From contig JAWDGP010003399.1 of the NCBI GenBank assembly GCA_033675545.1, positions 281,001 through 345,000 on the forward strand: a DNA stretch of 64,000 nucleotides, read 5' to 3'. Numbering within the stretch: position 1 is the first letter of the stretch; every line of letters starts with the position of its first letter. Source of the DNA: Elysia crispata (Eukaryota; Mollusca; Gastropoda; Plakobranchidae). Positions 1-12,599 of this stretch are shown piece after piece. The translations under genes were made by a program, and so were the position numbers. The notes beneath the pieces are model-generated. The model made no database searches. It had not been told where the DNA came from and saw only the letters and a program-made list of their open reading frames with translations.

Positions 1-3000
1 GTAGTCTACAGAGAACCTCATGTACCAGATCTCACACTCACGATACTCAAACCTATGCAGTACCCAGGCCTTGTCTTTGTCATCTCCTTTAGCTTTAGGT
101 GAATCATGGTGGCTACCAGGCTTCCAGCATACGATACAGTTTTCACAGGACTGTTAACAATTAGTATTCATGTTCTAGTTTAAGTGAGTAAGTTAAGCAA
201 CATAAATAAGCAGAATAAAAGTATCTGTCATCTTTTGCTAGCCATGAGAACAATAAAGTCTAGATAAAGAAATTTAAATAATCAACTAAGTAAAAAAAAT
301 CAACTTAAGTTTAGATTACAATGAATATGACTATCAGGATATAAAATAAATGTAAAGAAAGCAGTTTCAGAGCAAATAAAGTAATTCTAAACAATGCAAT
401 TAATCTAAATCCAATGCCAAAAGGAACTGTCTATGAAATACTAGATGCCACCTGGAATTTTAAAAAGTGTCACACGCTTCCAAAATCAAGTTTCACTTTA
501 AGATTTAATACCTTATCGTGAAAAGACAATGCTTGTTGCTCTGTGTAGCAGAAAGATTCATTTCCAAATGCATAAGTTATAAAAGTAAAAAAATTATTAA
601 TTCAACATCATTCTTACTTTGGATAGTACTAAATTCCCGAGCCACCTTACACAATCAACATAGTTTCTGTGAATGTCTCTTGTTGAAAAATCAGGAAAGT
701 GGCAAAACTCTGTGGGAAATGGTCTGAAAGGAAAATACTTTCATAAAAAGTAAAAAAGCAAAAATTTTGTTTGAATAAATTAACTGATTTATGTTAGTGA
801 TTGACCACAACATTTCATAAATTATACTTTCATCACTGCTCCTTTCCCTTTTTTTTTTATCCTTTTTCTACTTGACATACCAAGACTATTGCAATCCTCA
901 ACAGCTGCTTATAAATTTAAGACACAACAACCGATGTCCTTCAGTATATTTGGCTATGCCTGTCTGTGTCTGCCCATCTCTCTCTCTTTTCTATATCTCC
1001 CTCCAAAGTAAACTTAAAAAAAAAAATAGCCTGTCCATAAAACTTAACTAATACAGCCTCAACACTTTTGATTAGTTATCTGCAGAGAAATTACAGTGTC
1101 TTAAAGAAAGCACATTGTCTATGTTTTTTGAAATCCAAATAACATCAGAAATTAAAGACTATACAGTCTAGAATATGCAAATTACATCAAGACATACTCA
1201 TCACTCTTTGAAGGGTTGTAGTTATGAGAATCTTGAAGTGCTTTGTGAATTTCAGGCTTGTCCAAGTTCCATATTTTAAGGGAATGGTCCATGCCACATG
1301 AAACTATCTTTGTTCCACTCAAATTAAAGTCCTGGGGAGAGAGTTATTAAAATGTCACAGGACAATTTTAAAAGAGGGTTCTCTTGAAGGTGATCAAAAA
1401 AGTTTCATGACTGTTTCCTGATATCAAAGACATATAACAAACTTTTGTCAAAGAATAATCAAAGTCATAGATGTAATTATCAGTCAGTTTAAAAGCAATC
1501 TTTATCCTTTTTTCTTTCAAAGCTACCTGTTCCAACTCTGTTTTAAAACCAAATCCAAAAAAAGGCTTGTAAATGTAAAAAAACAAAAAACAAAAAAAAC
1601 CTATCAAATTGCCTCTAAGAAGTCCCAGCAAGCCCTTAAAATTTTGAGTTATAATTAAGAACTGTTTCACATGGATAGTTGACTTGCACTTTGCTTTTTG
1701 CATTGCCAAAATAAAAAATGGGTTTCATTGTGATTTTTTTTTCTTCATTTCAATTCATGCTGTCAATAATATAATTTTGTACCTAGTACCTTTAATTTCA
1801 AAGCAGAGTTTGTTTGTTTTTTTCTCACTTATGCAAAATGCATTGATATTTGCCTTGATGTGAATTTTACTCACATTTAATACTAACCTAAACTGTATAT
1901 TATTTAGCTTTAATTTTTCATTTTATGTGGAAATCGAAGAGAATAATAATAAAAAAAATATATTGATAGTTCCAAGGAACATAACAAAGAATTGAGCAGC
2001 TTACTGCACTGAGAACTTCATCTCTGTGACCATCAACTCCACCGAAAATAATAGCACATACTCCAGTTATAACATTCCACACTCTCAAGTCATGGTCTGA
2101 GAAAAAAAAAATTTTTGAGATTAAATGAGATCAAATGAAGTTCTTGCAAAGAAGAGCATGTGATGGAATTTTTAATGAACAAAAAGTAAATCTGAGTGAA
2201 AACATTAAAGAGCATTCACAAAATTACAAGAAAAAAAAAACGCACACTCTATTTACTAATCTGGTGTGATATTCATCTTCTTGATTTACATGAAATTATC
2301 ATAAGTAGTAGCAAGGGGAACATTTGAGAAGGATTACATATTTCTCTCTAAGCTATGTCTCTGTCTTGTTCTGTTCTTATAACATTTTTTAAATTAGTTA
2401 TAAATGCAAAAATTGTTTTGTTGCTTTATGCTCATAAGACTACTATTTAGACTGATGTATTACCTTTGCTTACTGACAAAAGTAGATTGTTGTCCATTGG
2501 TTTGAATTTCAATTCATTCACTGCATTTCCATGACCAACAAATTGCTAGGGAGGGAGTGAAAAAAAATTAAATAAACGGGTGCATCACAAAACTTTACAA
2601 AGAGCAGTATGTGCCTCTTTTAATTTTTTTGTCAACTATAAAGTGAGAAACGTCCCACAAACAATGCATCTCTTGATTAGTGGATGAAATATGAATAGTT
2701 CAAAATCAAAACACCATAAACTCTCTCTTTCAGTCTTTATATAAACTTTTACTCTTTATTAAAACTGGTTCAGCTTATTAAAATGATTGGCTGAATTGTC
2801 TTCCTTATAATTTTCACAAGAACATCTCAATCAACAGCTGCACTGATAAATAAACTTGATAAAAAAAAAAAATATTATCCATCTCCCCCTGTTCCCTGCT
2901 TCAAACATAGGTTGCAATAAATGGCCTCATCTTTTTTTCCTTGGCATCTTGTTTGATGTAGTCACAGTGATAAATGTCTTTCCCCCACATATATATTTTC

Positions 3001-4962
3001 AATCAGTCAGCCCCTAGTCCTAGCCACATAAAATTCAATTGAACCGCATACAAATTCTGCTTGCCTGCATTAATCACAAATCACAATGGCAGATGGATTT
3101 ATTATAATAAGATAAACAAAGATGCCAGGTAAGAGAGCTGATGAAAGATCCTCGACCTGCCCCATTTCTCTATCTCAGTCATTCAACAATTAGGTGTGGT
3201 AAGACAAAAACAGGCGAGTAAAAAAATATAGATCTACCCTCCAACAAATCTGCAGGCTCAAAGATCAGAAATCCAAAATCAGAAATCTTGAACGGCTTTA
3301 ATTTAATCAAAGCTGCAAACCAGACTGTAATGAGTGGGTCCCAATGAATTCTACTGACTGAATTTGATTACATGTGAAAATTATTGATTTGAAATTCTTT
3401 TGGGTAGAAAACTTAAACACACACATTTATTAGACATTTGCACTGCTTAAGATAAAACAAAAGGAAAAAATCAGACATGAGCTTACCTTGACGCACTGTC
3501 CCATTGTAGGACTTATTATTCGTATGATACCTCGCACCCCTGCTACAGCTAGAATAGGTTGACCTGATATATCATCAAATGACCAAGCACAGCAGTAAAA
3601 GTTTTCCTCTGTCTTATAATGATTAAGGACAGCATAAACATTTCAAATGAGTAAATCAGTTCCATTTACCTTCTAATTAGGAATCTATTTTATTTAGCAG
3701 AAACAGAATTGGTGTTACCATTTATAAACATTTGAAGCTTGTTTTAAAAGAAAATGTAAGCATTTCAGCAGAATTGGCTACTGACAGTGCCAATAACATA
3801 AATGTCAAACACAGCTCTTTAACCAATATGTTTGAGGAGGAAATCATTTGCAAAATAAATATTATTATTTTGTAACACTCCTCTGTTATTTTTCTTTGTT
3901 ATCCTCAGTCATTTATTTTTTCACACCCTTCTGTTCATTGGTTGTAACGATAATAAACCTGATTTTACAATCACACAGGGTAAGATACTCATGCTATTTA
4001 ATTGCAAATAAACTGCACCAAAGGATACGCACTGATCTACATATGACTGAAGAAGTTTAACTTTGCCTCCATCATAACATTCATAGATGGTAACCTGTTA
4101 GGAGAGATTATTGGGACCAGAAAAATGACAAGACAAAATTTGTATGAGCCACTACAGGAAATACCAACACAACAAAACAAAACTAAATATCACTATGAAT
4201 TTGCCTTGGACAGACGTTTTGATCTAAATGCATGTGGACGTAATGAAAAAAATAAAGAAAACAAACGGAAAAAACCACTGAACATAATAAGAAATGTTTA
4301 GCAAAATACTCACCACAAATCTTCCTGTTCTGAAATTGTACTTTGTCCAAATAACAATTCAAAAGTGTATTATACATATAATTTACTTCAATCCCACTGA
4401 TGTTTCTAGTATAAACTGAGGTAGTGTAAGATAGCAGATCATCAAACTGACTCATGCCTCAAAGTTCAGTGGCAGCATTTCACTCAAACATTCATGAAAA
4501 ATATTTTTTTTGTAGCAGCATTTCACTTAAAAAATATTCTATGTCCATTTGGTTACTGGAAAATTGTTTGATTCATGTTACTAATTGTTCTTACATTAAG
4601 ATTTCTATAAGAGAAGTGAACAGTCGTCTATCACAAACAAAAGTTTTTAAACTATATAAAAAAAAATCCTCCTAATTATAAAATAGACATGTAAACAAAG
4701 ACAGATATCTTACTCTGTTGTGACCCACTGTAGCAAACAATACAGGATCTGATTCTTTCATTGCCATATTTATTTGAATACCAAACAATGGTTGCCCATG
4801 ATCCTCCTAAAGTTAAAAAAAAAGAAAATAAAGAAAGGTCAGTTTCAGCATTTATGGTGCCACCAAATGCTCAGCATTCTATTTAGATTGAAACAAGTTC
4901 TGGGTCAAAATTCAGTCTCACTTTAATCTTAATACCTTTTCTATAATAAAAAGTGATTAATA

Positions 4963-4995
<33 letters not shown>

Positions 4996-7900
4996 GGTAT
5001 TGAACAGAACTAAAAACATTTACAGAATCAGCATTTGGTAATCTAGATTTAAGTATGTTTTGTATTTCATTCAGATTTCTGATTGTGACTACAACTTCTT
5101 TCAATTTTAAAAGACAACTATAAAGGCTTTTCAATTATGGCATGAAATAATTAACATTAATTTAGAATGGGTGCTTGAAAGTATAAGAAATATGCATACC
5201 AAATTGATAAAGGAAAACAAAAATGCTTTTTTACAAGTTATTTTCTTCTATGTTTGTTATTTGGAAGAATGTGCATGTGCTACATGAGTTAAGTTCTGCT
5301 TGAGTAAAGGCATGTACTAATGCAAACCTTTGTCAAAAGGAAGTCTTAATCTGATTTTATCTACAAGATCATGTTCAAAATGTTTTAATGTATTTTTTTC
5401 TAATAAGTCTTATTTACACTGGAAATGTTTATCATTCAATGGCTTTACAGGAGTTGATTCGAGAATTGAGATGAAGAGGTTTTTTTTATATCATTCAGAG
5501 CCTTTTCTTAGCAGGTTTTGTTTGTCACTAAAATACATTTTGTGTGAGGGAAAAAAAATTAATGAATGGCCCTGTCTTATACACTGATTACAAAAAATAC
5601 ATTTTTTCAATACATCTCAAAATTTTTAAAACAATCTGTCAAGATCCACATAAACTTGTTAACCTAGACTCTATACTGCAGCAGATCACCTAGTTTTCTT
5701 CCACTGACCTCTGATGGGTGGATTGCTGGTGCCCATTCTCAGTCCTTGTTAGCCTGGCTAAATTTTGACAATAAAACTTAAAGATTCATCACCTTCTAAC
5801 ATGCACTGTTTTTGTTTGTTTGAATCCTACCATAAAATATTTTGAGTTAAACCTATTCTACATCTAAGTAATCATACATAACAGTGCTTTATTTTTTACA
5901 GTTGTTTTGGGCGACATTTCTGTATTTTACTGAATAAAACGATTGATTAAAGAAAATATGCACAAAGAATTATTTAAAAATTAATTCATTTTTATCAGCA
6001 GACATTGTAAGAATCCCTATGTAATTTCAAGTTGGAGATTATTATACGTTTTAAAACTATTATTGTTTCATGATTCAAAGTATAAATGTCTCATGATGGT
6101 AGAATTGTGCTCAAATGTTGGCTTGGGGAGCAGCTAATGAGCATTATTGCTTCCCTACTAGAGGTAGTTTTGTTTTACACAGATCCTAAAAGATTCAGAG
6201 TGAATGCTTGAGGAAAATAGAACTTTCTCTCCACCCATCTTTCCAAAATATAATTAGGGGTTTGGCTGGTGATAGAGTTTAATTTACACGTATTAAAGAC
6301 ATGGGGTGAAACACACTCAACTCTATAATGCCTTTTATTATATTCAATCAATATTCTCATACTAATTGAGGCAGGGACCGTAAAAAATTTTACTTAAAGT
6401 TCTCTACATGGGACATACATGCATTCTGCCTCTAGTCCACTTCATTTCAGGCTTAGCAAAATATGATGACTTTCATCTAGTCATTTTTTTTCCTGCTTTA
6501 CTGCACCTAGAAGTAAACAGTGAAGGGTTGGAGAGACTTGGCCCACATATGATTTCATTATTACTATAAGCCTGCCCTCAGTGCTAGTCTCATGCATTGG
6601 GCTTGATTTTTTAGCTTCTTTATGGAGGAATGCATCAATTCTACTCCCTGCTCACTGTGGAGACCCATTCAAAGCCCCATCTGGAAATCCACTGGGTGCA
6701 GTGGTGTTCAAGAAAATGTAATTTTGAAAACACATTCTTGCTTGCATTGTTTCTGTGAAAGTTCATGTATTCATCTATCCTTTCTTCATTCTTGTCCATG
6801 GGTCTGCTGTGTGAAATAGTTTGTGGATATTGAAAAAGAGAATGTTTGGCTGGTAAAATATTATTTGTACTTGGTCTGGATAGTCACCTATTTTTGTTGT
6901 TGAGGGTAGTGTTTTGTTTGAGACAAAATCCAAGAGCATATAGTTTAGTTATGGATAGCTGAATGTATTTTTGACAATAGTTACCAGTAAATGATCTACC
7001 ATGATAAGCTTGTGTTGATTTAATTTTTTGACTTGAGGACTGTGTCTAAACTGCTACATACTTGTCCACACCTGGCCATGTATTGTTTTGTTGTATCTTT
7101 CAATTAATCAATTTTCACTTCAAGCTTCTCTATTCTCTTCTCTAGCCGCCTTGTTTTCCTATAGTACTGCCAGACGCTTAGCCATTTTTAAAGGAAGGTT
7201 AGTTTTGTCCCTTGTAACCTTTTCTTCTGTAAATGTTCTATTTTTCTCAATCCCCAAATGTAGCAATTATAATGATAGGATGAACTCTTTATATCAAATT
7301 TGCTGTATTGACTACCATTTATCTACTTCATCACATTGTTGTTCTAGTAGCTTGTGTTTTTTTTTACTACAACTAACAGGATGTGCACTGTTGTGAGTGA
7401 GATAGAAAATGGCAGCATGGCAGACCTGATAACATAATAGTATTTTTCAGCTTTTGACAAAATTTCTTTTGCCCTTTGTTGAAAAGATAGCATAGTCCTC
7501 TTTCATGTATTCATCTGCTCTGGGGTTGGGTGAATTTTTTGGATCTCTTGGACAATCCATCTCTTTCTTTGTTTGTAGACACCAAAGACATGGATGAGTC
7601 CCATGTGATCCAGATATCCAGTATTATATCAGCTTTAAATTGGTTACCTCCACATAAAAAGATACACATGTTTTTTCTGCCATTTCATGTAACCATTTTT
7701 AATGCATTTTTTGATCTTCACTAATTTCTGCAGATTATGGATTGCTATGATTGATGTGTATAATTTAGAATTTGGTTTTAGAATATTGAGTATTTGAAAA
7801 GTTATTTTGAGTAATCCTTGTTCATGATCCCCTCCCCCCATCCACTATCTTAACCCATATTTCGTTTTCTGGGATGATTCCCCCATGCCATGAGTTTGTT

Positions 7901-10489
7901 TTAATTATCATATTAATTTAAGAGATAAAGCAGATAGTTCTGCAAGTTATCAATAAATATTTCTGATACTGAATGAAATTAGTCTTCTTTCTTATCATTT
8001 ATATTTTCTGAATAAAAAATTGTGGGTTTCCACCACTAAGTCTTGTGGCAAGATATCTCAATATTTTCTTTGAGCACTCTTACTCTCTAACCTTTCATTA
8101 TGGGGTTGAAGCAAGACTGAGTCCTAACATTCAACTTCTTTAGTGTATATGAACCTAAGATATTTTTTTACTATGAAAACCCGAAAAATGCTCTATCTCC
8201 CATAGTCTTTCTAAAAAAATGGTGTAAAAAAAGACAAGAAAAAAAAATGCATTAGGTTTTTCTGTTTTAGTATATTAATACAAAGCAGAGTTTGTGAAAC
8301 TGATTTCTAAAAGTGTAAGTCCAACACTTTTTAGCAGAAACAAGTAATTTTACATCAGCTTAAAAAGAAAAATAATAACTCAAGGGGAAGAATTGCTAAT
8401 GGGCATAGTATTCAAAACAAGCAAACAAAATGATTAATTCACCTTTTGTTATTTTTTAATGAACTTTTTAAAATGACGACCTAAACAAAGAAAATGTTCT
8501 ACACAACGGGATAACTGCATTATGATTTTAGAAATCTGTTATTATTTCTTCACTTCAAAACTTATATCATTGTTAAGTTTGTGAAATAAGTTTTTTTTTA
8601 TCTGTTGCTGGTTTAAGTACTAAAAGCATTTTAAAATGACATGTTTAAGTTTATCAGTGGAAGTGACTGGGCTAGCCCTGGCTCAGAAATCCTGGCTAGC
8701 ATTATTCCACAGTGACCTCTGTGCTTAAGGTCAGACTAAGAGCTCCACTGTGGAACCACTGTTTCAATATAAACAAATACATTAAAGGCATCTATAAACT
8801 AATGACTCAACAAATGTTTGGAATGGAATCATAGGAATCCAACTGAACATCGTGGATACACGTAGCTTACTTTCAGATAATTTGTGCATTTGTATTGAAG
8901 CTTGCATTTCTTCATTGGTCGCCGGAATTTAAGCCCGCCGCGTCCTTTTAAAGTAGGAGTTTCACTACGAGAGGATTCCTCTTCTTTTGTGCTTGCTGTA
9001 CTAGATACATCATCCTGAAAAGAGATGAAGTAAAAAAGAAAAACATGTTAGCCTCAAATGTTTCAAGAAACTCATAGAAAATCAATGATGAAACAATGAT
9101 AATTGAACTGAGAGGCAAAGTCTGTCCATTGTGAATAGAATAAATCAAAACAGAGCCATCTAACTATTATACTATGTGCAAAAGAATTATGGGTGTTCAA
9201 TATTCCAAAAAAAAAAGTATAAGTACTATTTTAAAAACAAAATTTTTAAAGGACTTGAGTCTCAATCTTCTGTCACAGCCTATAATTAAAAATTGTACTC
9301 ATCAAGTCATTTCCTCATTCTTTTTTTTGCTCAAGAGAGAGTAAGTAACAAGCCTTTATGAACTGAAAGAGCTATTTTAATTTTAATGCAGGACAGAAAA
9401 CTGTTGCTTATGAATATGATGTGAACAAAAATGCATGAAATTGTAGTTACACAATTTATCAAAGCTAAACCAATATTATGTTTTGGTCAAGAGTTTGATC
9501 TTAATCTCAAATATGGTAAAGTACCACTTTCTTAGTGAAACATAATCAACAATAAGACAATTCTACAAATGAGTTGCAAGAGTATGTGACTGTGAGCTGC
9601 CATATCCAAAGGCATTATGTTCAACAGTCGAAGATGCACAGACAAAGATGCATGTATACAAACTTGTAAATGTAAATCTCTCCATGCCATCACAAAAGAA
9701 ATAGAAATTGAATGTATTCAGGTTAGGTCTACATCTAGGTTGGGCTTGGAATCATGAATTATTGAATGTATTAAGATTCATGGCCCTTTATTGATGGGAC
9801 GAACCAAGAATAAGACTTTCATGATTGATTTCCTGTTCAACTGCAATTCTTGAGCTTCTAAAGGATAATTAAAGTTAATTCTGGAAACTTTTATATTAAT
9901 AATTCTATTGATAGTAAGATAAAGAGCAGCTCTTTTTACCATCTATTAGATCCAGACAAAATTAAGATTCTTAAAGAGAAAACCACTGTCTCATTAAAAA
10001 GCAATGATAACTTTCACCTGATGCTTCAAGATCTAGATATGGAACCTTTAGAAAGAACAGTTGAAATAGAAATTTGGTAAGGACTTTCAAATGGGTACAG
10101 AGGGCTTCGTACAATAAGGCCATAAAACAGGAACTCTCTAATCAAGAAAATAATAGGCCAATATTTGCCATAAAAAAACTTACAAATGCCTCAAGTAAGC
10201 ACAAATGACTTTCTTACAACGAATTACCAATAAAAATCGACGGCATCATATAAAGCCTATTCTATCCTTACTAAATCAACGTACGTAGCCAATCAGGAGC
10301 TCTGTAACGAAATTTGGGTGAAAATCTACCCTATGTTGAAAGATCTATTTTTCACCAAACAAAAATAATTAGATATAGATCTAGTGATATCTGCTTCATA
10401 GAATTTACCATTTCGTCTCCAGAAATATCCAAATGCAAAGCTGTCCTTTGTCTTTTTGACATCATATGAAGTGCTCCTGGTTCTTCCAT
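1..10489 (-). CDS. EED: EED, Polycomb repressive complex 2 WD40 subunit (3' end outside window)
   Basis: EED binds trimethylated H3K27 and allosterically activates EZH2 in the nucleus. Coding exons in transcript order: 10409-10489, 8871-9014, 4714-4806, 4029-4094, 3487-3606, 2464-2545, 2005-2096, 1198-1331, 618-723, 1-150 (open). They join in frame to 356 codons; human EED is 441 aa, so roughly 70 C-terminal residues are missing. Seen motifs include [108 protein letters not shown] and CEIWYMRFS. Aromatic-cage residues equivalent to human F97, Y148, W364 and Y365 are all kept. The start codon (10487-10489) has an in-frame stop upstream. The 4029 donor and 3606 acceptor are the least certain junctions: they give YVDQC-ENFY, and other GT/AG choices exist. 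The other junctions have good GT-AG signals. Confidence 0.95.
6600..7860 (-). mobile_element. Relic of a mobile-element protein ORF inside an EED intron
   Basis: Several frames of the minus strand carry fragments of one protein family that I recognise as repetitive and transposon-associated in cnidarians and molluscs. In order: a [10 protein letters not shown] segment (about 7685), [19 protein letters not shown] with a C-x2-C pair (about 7600), [12 protein letters not shown] (about 6990) and [18 protein letters not shown] (about 6720). Frameshifts and stops interrupt it throughout, so it cannot encode a full protein. The superfamily is not assigned. No terminal repeats were identified around it. 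Confidence 0.62.
8700..8760. repeat. Nested inverted repeat in EED intron
   Basis: TTCCACAGTG (8705-8714) pairs perfectly with CACTGTGGAA (8746-8755). An inner TGACCT/AGGTCA pair (8713-8718, 8728-8733) lies within it. Just upstream, GGCTAGCC and GGCTAGC repeats occur. This could be the core of a small foldback element; no target duplication was found. Confidence 0.4.
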
Positions 10490-11450
10490 CGTGCAAGGAT
10501 AAATCCAAATTCAAGCAGGTTTTCTGTTGAAACTTGGCTGTGTAACGTTAATTATAAAATTAATATGGCTTTAGCGCTTGATCTAGAATCTAGATCACTG
10601 TTATATTTCGACATCAACTTTAGAAGGATGACCTGAAAATGAAATCAAGGAACCATTCTGATTTTGTTGTGATTTTGTACATTGTGGGTAGTTGTGAAAG
10701 CTGCCAGAAAAATAGAGGCATATAATGTTGAAATATGAAATGATAAATAGAGATCAAACTACAATGTATGTAGATATATTTTCATGAGAAAATAGAAAAA
10801 TTGTTTAACTTGTGAAAACAATAGTTTTTTTTTATTATGATATTTTGTTTTGACAGATGAAGTAATGCTGAGTTTAAAAGAGAAAATTTAATGCAGTTAG
10901 AATTTTTTTTCACTTGATACATTTTAAGGGCATTTCAACATTTCTAATCTTTTCTGATCGCACAAATTAAAGAGCTCCTAATTTAAAAAAAAAATACACC
11001 ATAATGATATTTAACAACAACAAATATAATATTGACGACAGTGGTGATATGAAGCACGTTAAACAATGCAGAATTTAGGAGGAACTTAATGAAATAAATT
11101 TTTAATTACTACCCTATTGACATAAACTTATTCAAATCCATTTTCTTAAAGATGGACGGGGAGGCCAAAGGTTTCAGGAGTTTGTTTTTATTGGTTTTTT
11201 TTTTTTTTTTTGGGGGGGGGGGGTGGGGGCTTTATTTGTCTTATTGGGTTTTTTTATGTGAAACTATAGGAACAATTGATAAAAATCAATCAACTCGTCC
11301 CAAGCAAACGACACCTCTCTATGTTGTTTTGAGCAGGTTCATCGAAAATGTAGGTATTTTTCATTCGGATTTTTCCTCTAAGTGAGTGTCATAAAGAAAA
11401 GCTACTCATAGATCACGCTGTTAAAAAGATAGCTTTGAATTTGATCTATT
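10490..11450. other. 5' flank of EED, no gene seen
   Basis: AT-rich sequence upstream of the EED start codon. It must contain the EED 5' UTR and promoter, but no TATA box, initiator or leader exon could be placed confidently. A poly-T/poly-G run (11200-11227) is the only simple repeat. The + reading frame through that run is low-complexity and not credited as a gene. Confidence 0.5.
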
Positions 11451-11454
11451 TCGG

Positions 11455-11770
11455 GGGTGCCAGATGGCTCAGTAGGTAGAGCGTCGGACCGTCTGATGGT
11501 TGATTTCATCTAACCAGTTTTAGACTGCGATTGTTGGGAGTCTAATAATTTCTGCTGAGTCACTGCCTATGGGGCTGTAAAGTAAGAGGATCATTGAAGA
11601 AGAAGAAGAAGAAGAAGAAGAAGAAGAAGAAGAAGAAGAAGAAGAAGAAGAAGAAGAAGAAGAAGAAGAAGAAGAAGAAGAAGAAGAAGAAGAAGAAGAA
11701 GAAGAAGAAGAAGAAGAAGAAGAAGAAGAAGAAGAAGAAGAAGAAGAAGATGAAGATGATGATGATGATA
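11455..11770 (+). mobile_element. tRNA-derived SINE with expanded (GAA)n tail
   Basis: A tRNA-like head with a good A-box (GATGGCTCAGTAGGTAGAGC, from about 11464) is followed by a degenerate middle. Then comes GGGGCTGTAAAGTAAGAGG and a pure (GAA)n run of about 50 units (about 11595-11749), grading into (GAT)n to about 11770. A tRNA-related head with a simple-repeat tail is the SINE arrangement. The B-box is poor, so it is not scored as a tRNA gene. Confidence 0.55.
11595..11749 (+). repeat. (GAA)n microsatellite, about 50 units
   Basis: Essentially uninterrupted GAA trinucleotide array. Reading frames through it (poly-Lys, poly-Glu, poly-Phe, poly-Leu) are artefacts of the repeat. Confidence 0.97.
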
Positions 11771-12599
11771 ATGTTGAACAAAATGAGGCACTTTGCTTTC
11801 ATTTCTCGTGATTCCATGTGATGATAAGAATTTATCACATCCAAAAATACATTTTTAAAAGCTTTATTCAGTAGGCTAATGTTATTTCAAAAGCCCTTTT
11901 ATTAGGATGATAAGCAAATTTACTACAGAAATGAGAACTGTTCTCCACCTATTCAATGTTAAAAAGTTTCCTTTTCTTCTGTGCAGTTGAATGGCTTTGG
12001 AGGATGTCTTTCCTTATTGTGAAGATTGCATTTATTCAATGTATTTGGCTTCTCCATTTGTTCATTTGAATGGGAAATCAGCTTGTGTTATTATAAATCG
12101 AGATATTTGGAAAAGAATAATACGTTTCGAGATCAACTTAGGCAATTTCATGATTTTTATCATTTGACACCTGAATTGATGTTTGAAGAGTGTATTAAAA
12201 TCGTTGGTGTTAGAACCAACGATAAGTTGCAGCTGATCTTTATTTGAAGTGTTTTTTTACAATTTGTTTCAAAAGTTCATTGCTTTCTTTCAAAAGTTGC
12301 ATGTCTATTTTTCTAAGAAACAGATTGTCTAAAGGGGCCTATACACGATCACAAAAGTTGTCAAAATTTTTATTCAAAATCTTTATCGGAAATTATGATT
12401 CAAAATTTTGATGCTTAATTTCCAACATTTTTTTTTTTTATTTTTTTTTTTTTTTGTTTTCTGATTTTGTTTTTGTTTTTTGGCTCAAAGTTCAGTTTTG
12501 TCAAAATCTTCGACTTGGAGATATCAGTGGCCATATCACTTGCAAATGCCTTGGACTCGGATGAAAGATCTTGTAAACGGCGGAAATGATCAAAGAACT

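Noticed and set aside
518..727. Plus-strand 69-codon open frame
   Set aside because: It overlaps antisense an EED exon (618-723) whose minus-strand reading gives the conserved [20 protein letters not shown] motif.
8713..8733. Nuclear-receptor element from the TGACCT/AGGTCA pair
   Set aside because: The 9-nt spacing of the inverted half-sites is not a standard arrangement, and they sit inside a larger inverted repeat that explains them.
11458..11530. Functional tRNA gene
   Set aside because: The A-box is good but the B-box is degenerate, the arms do not pair into a cloverleaf, and the sequence runs into a SINE-like body and GAA tail.
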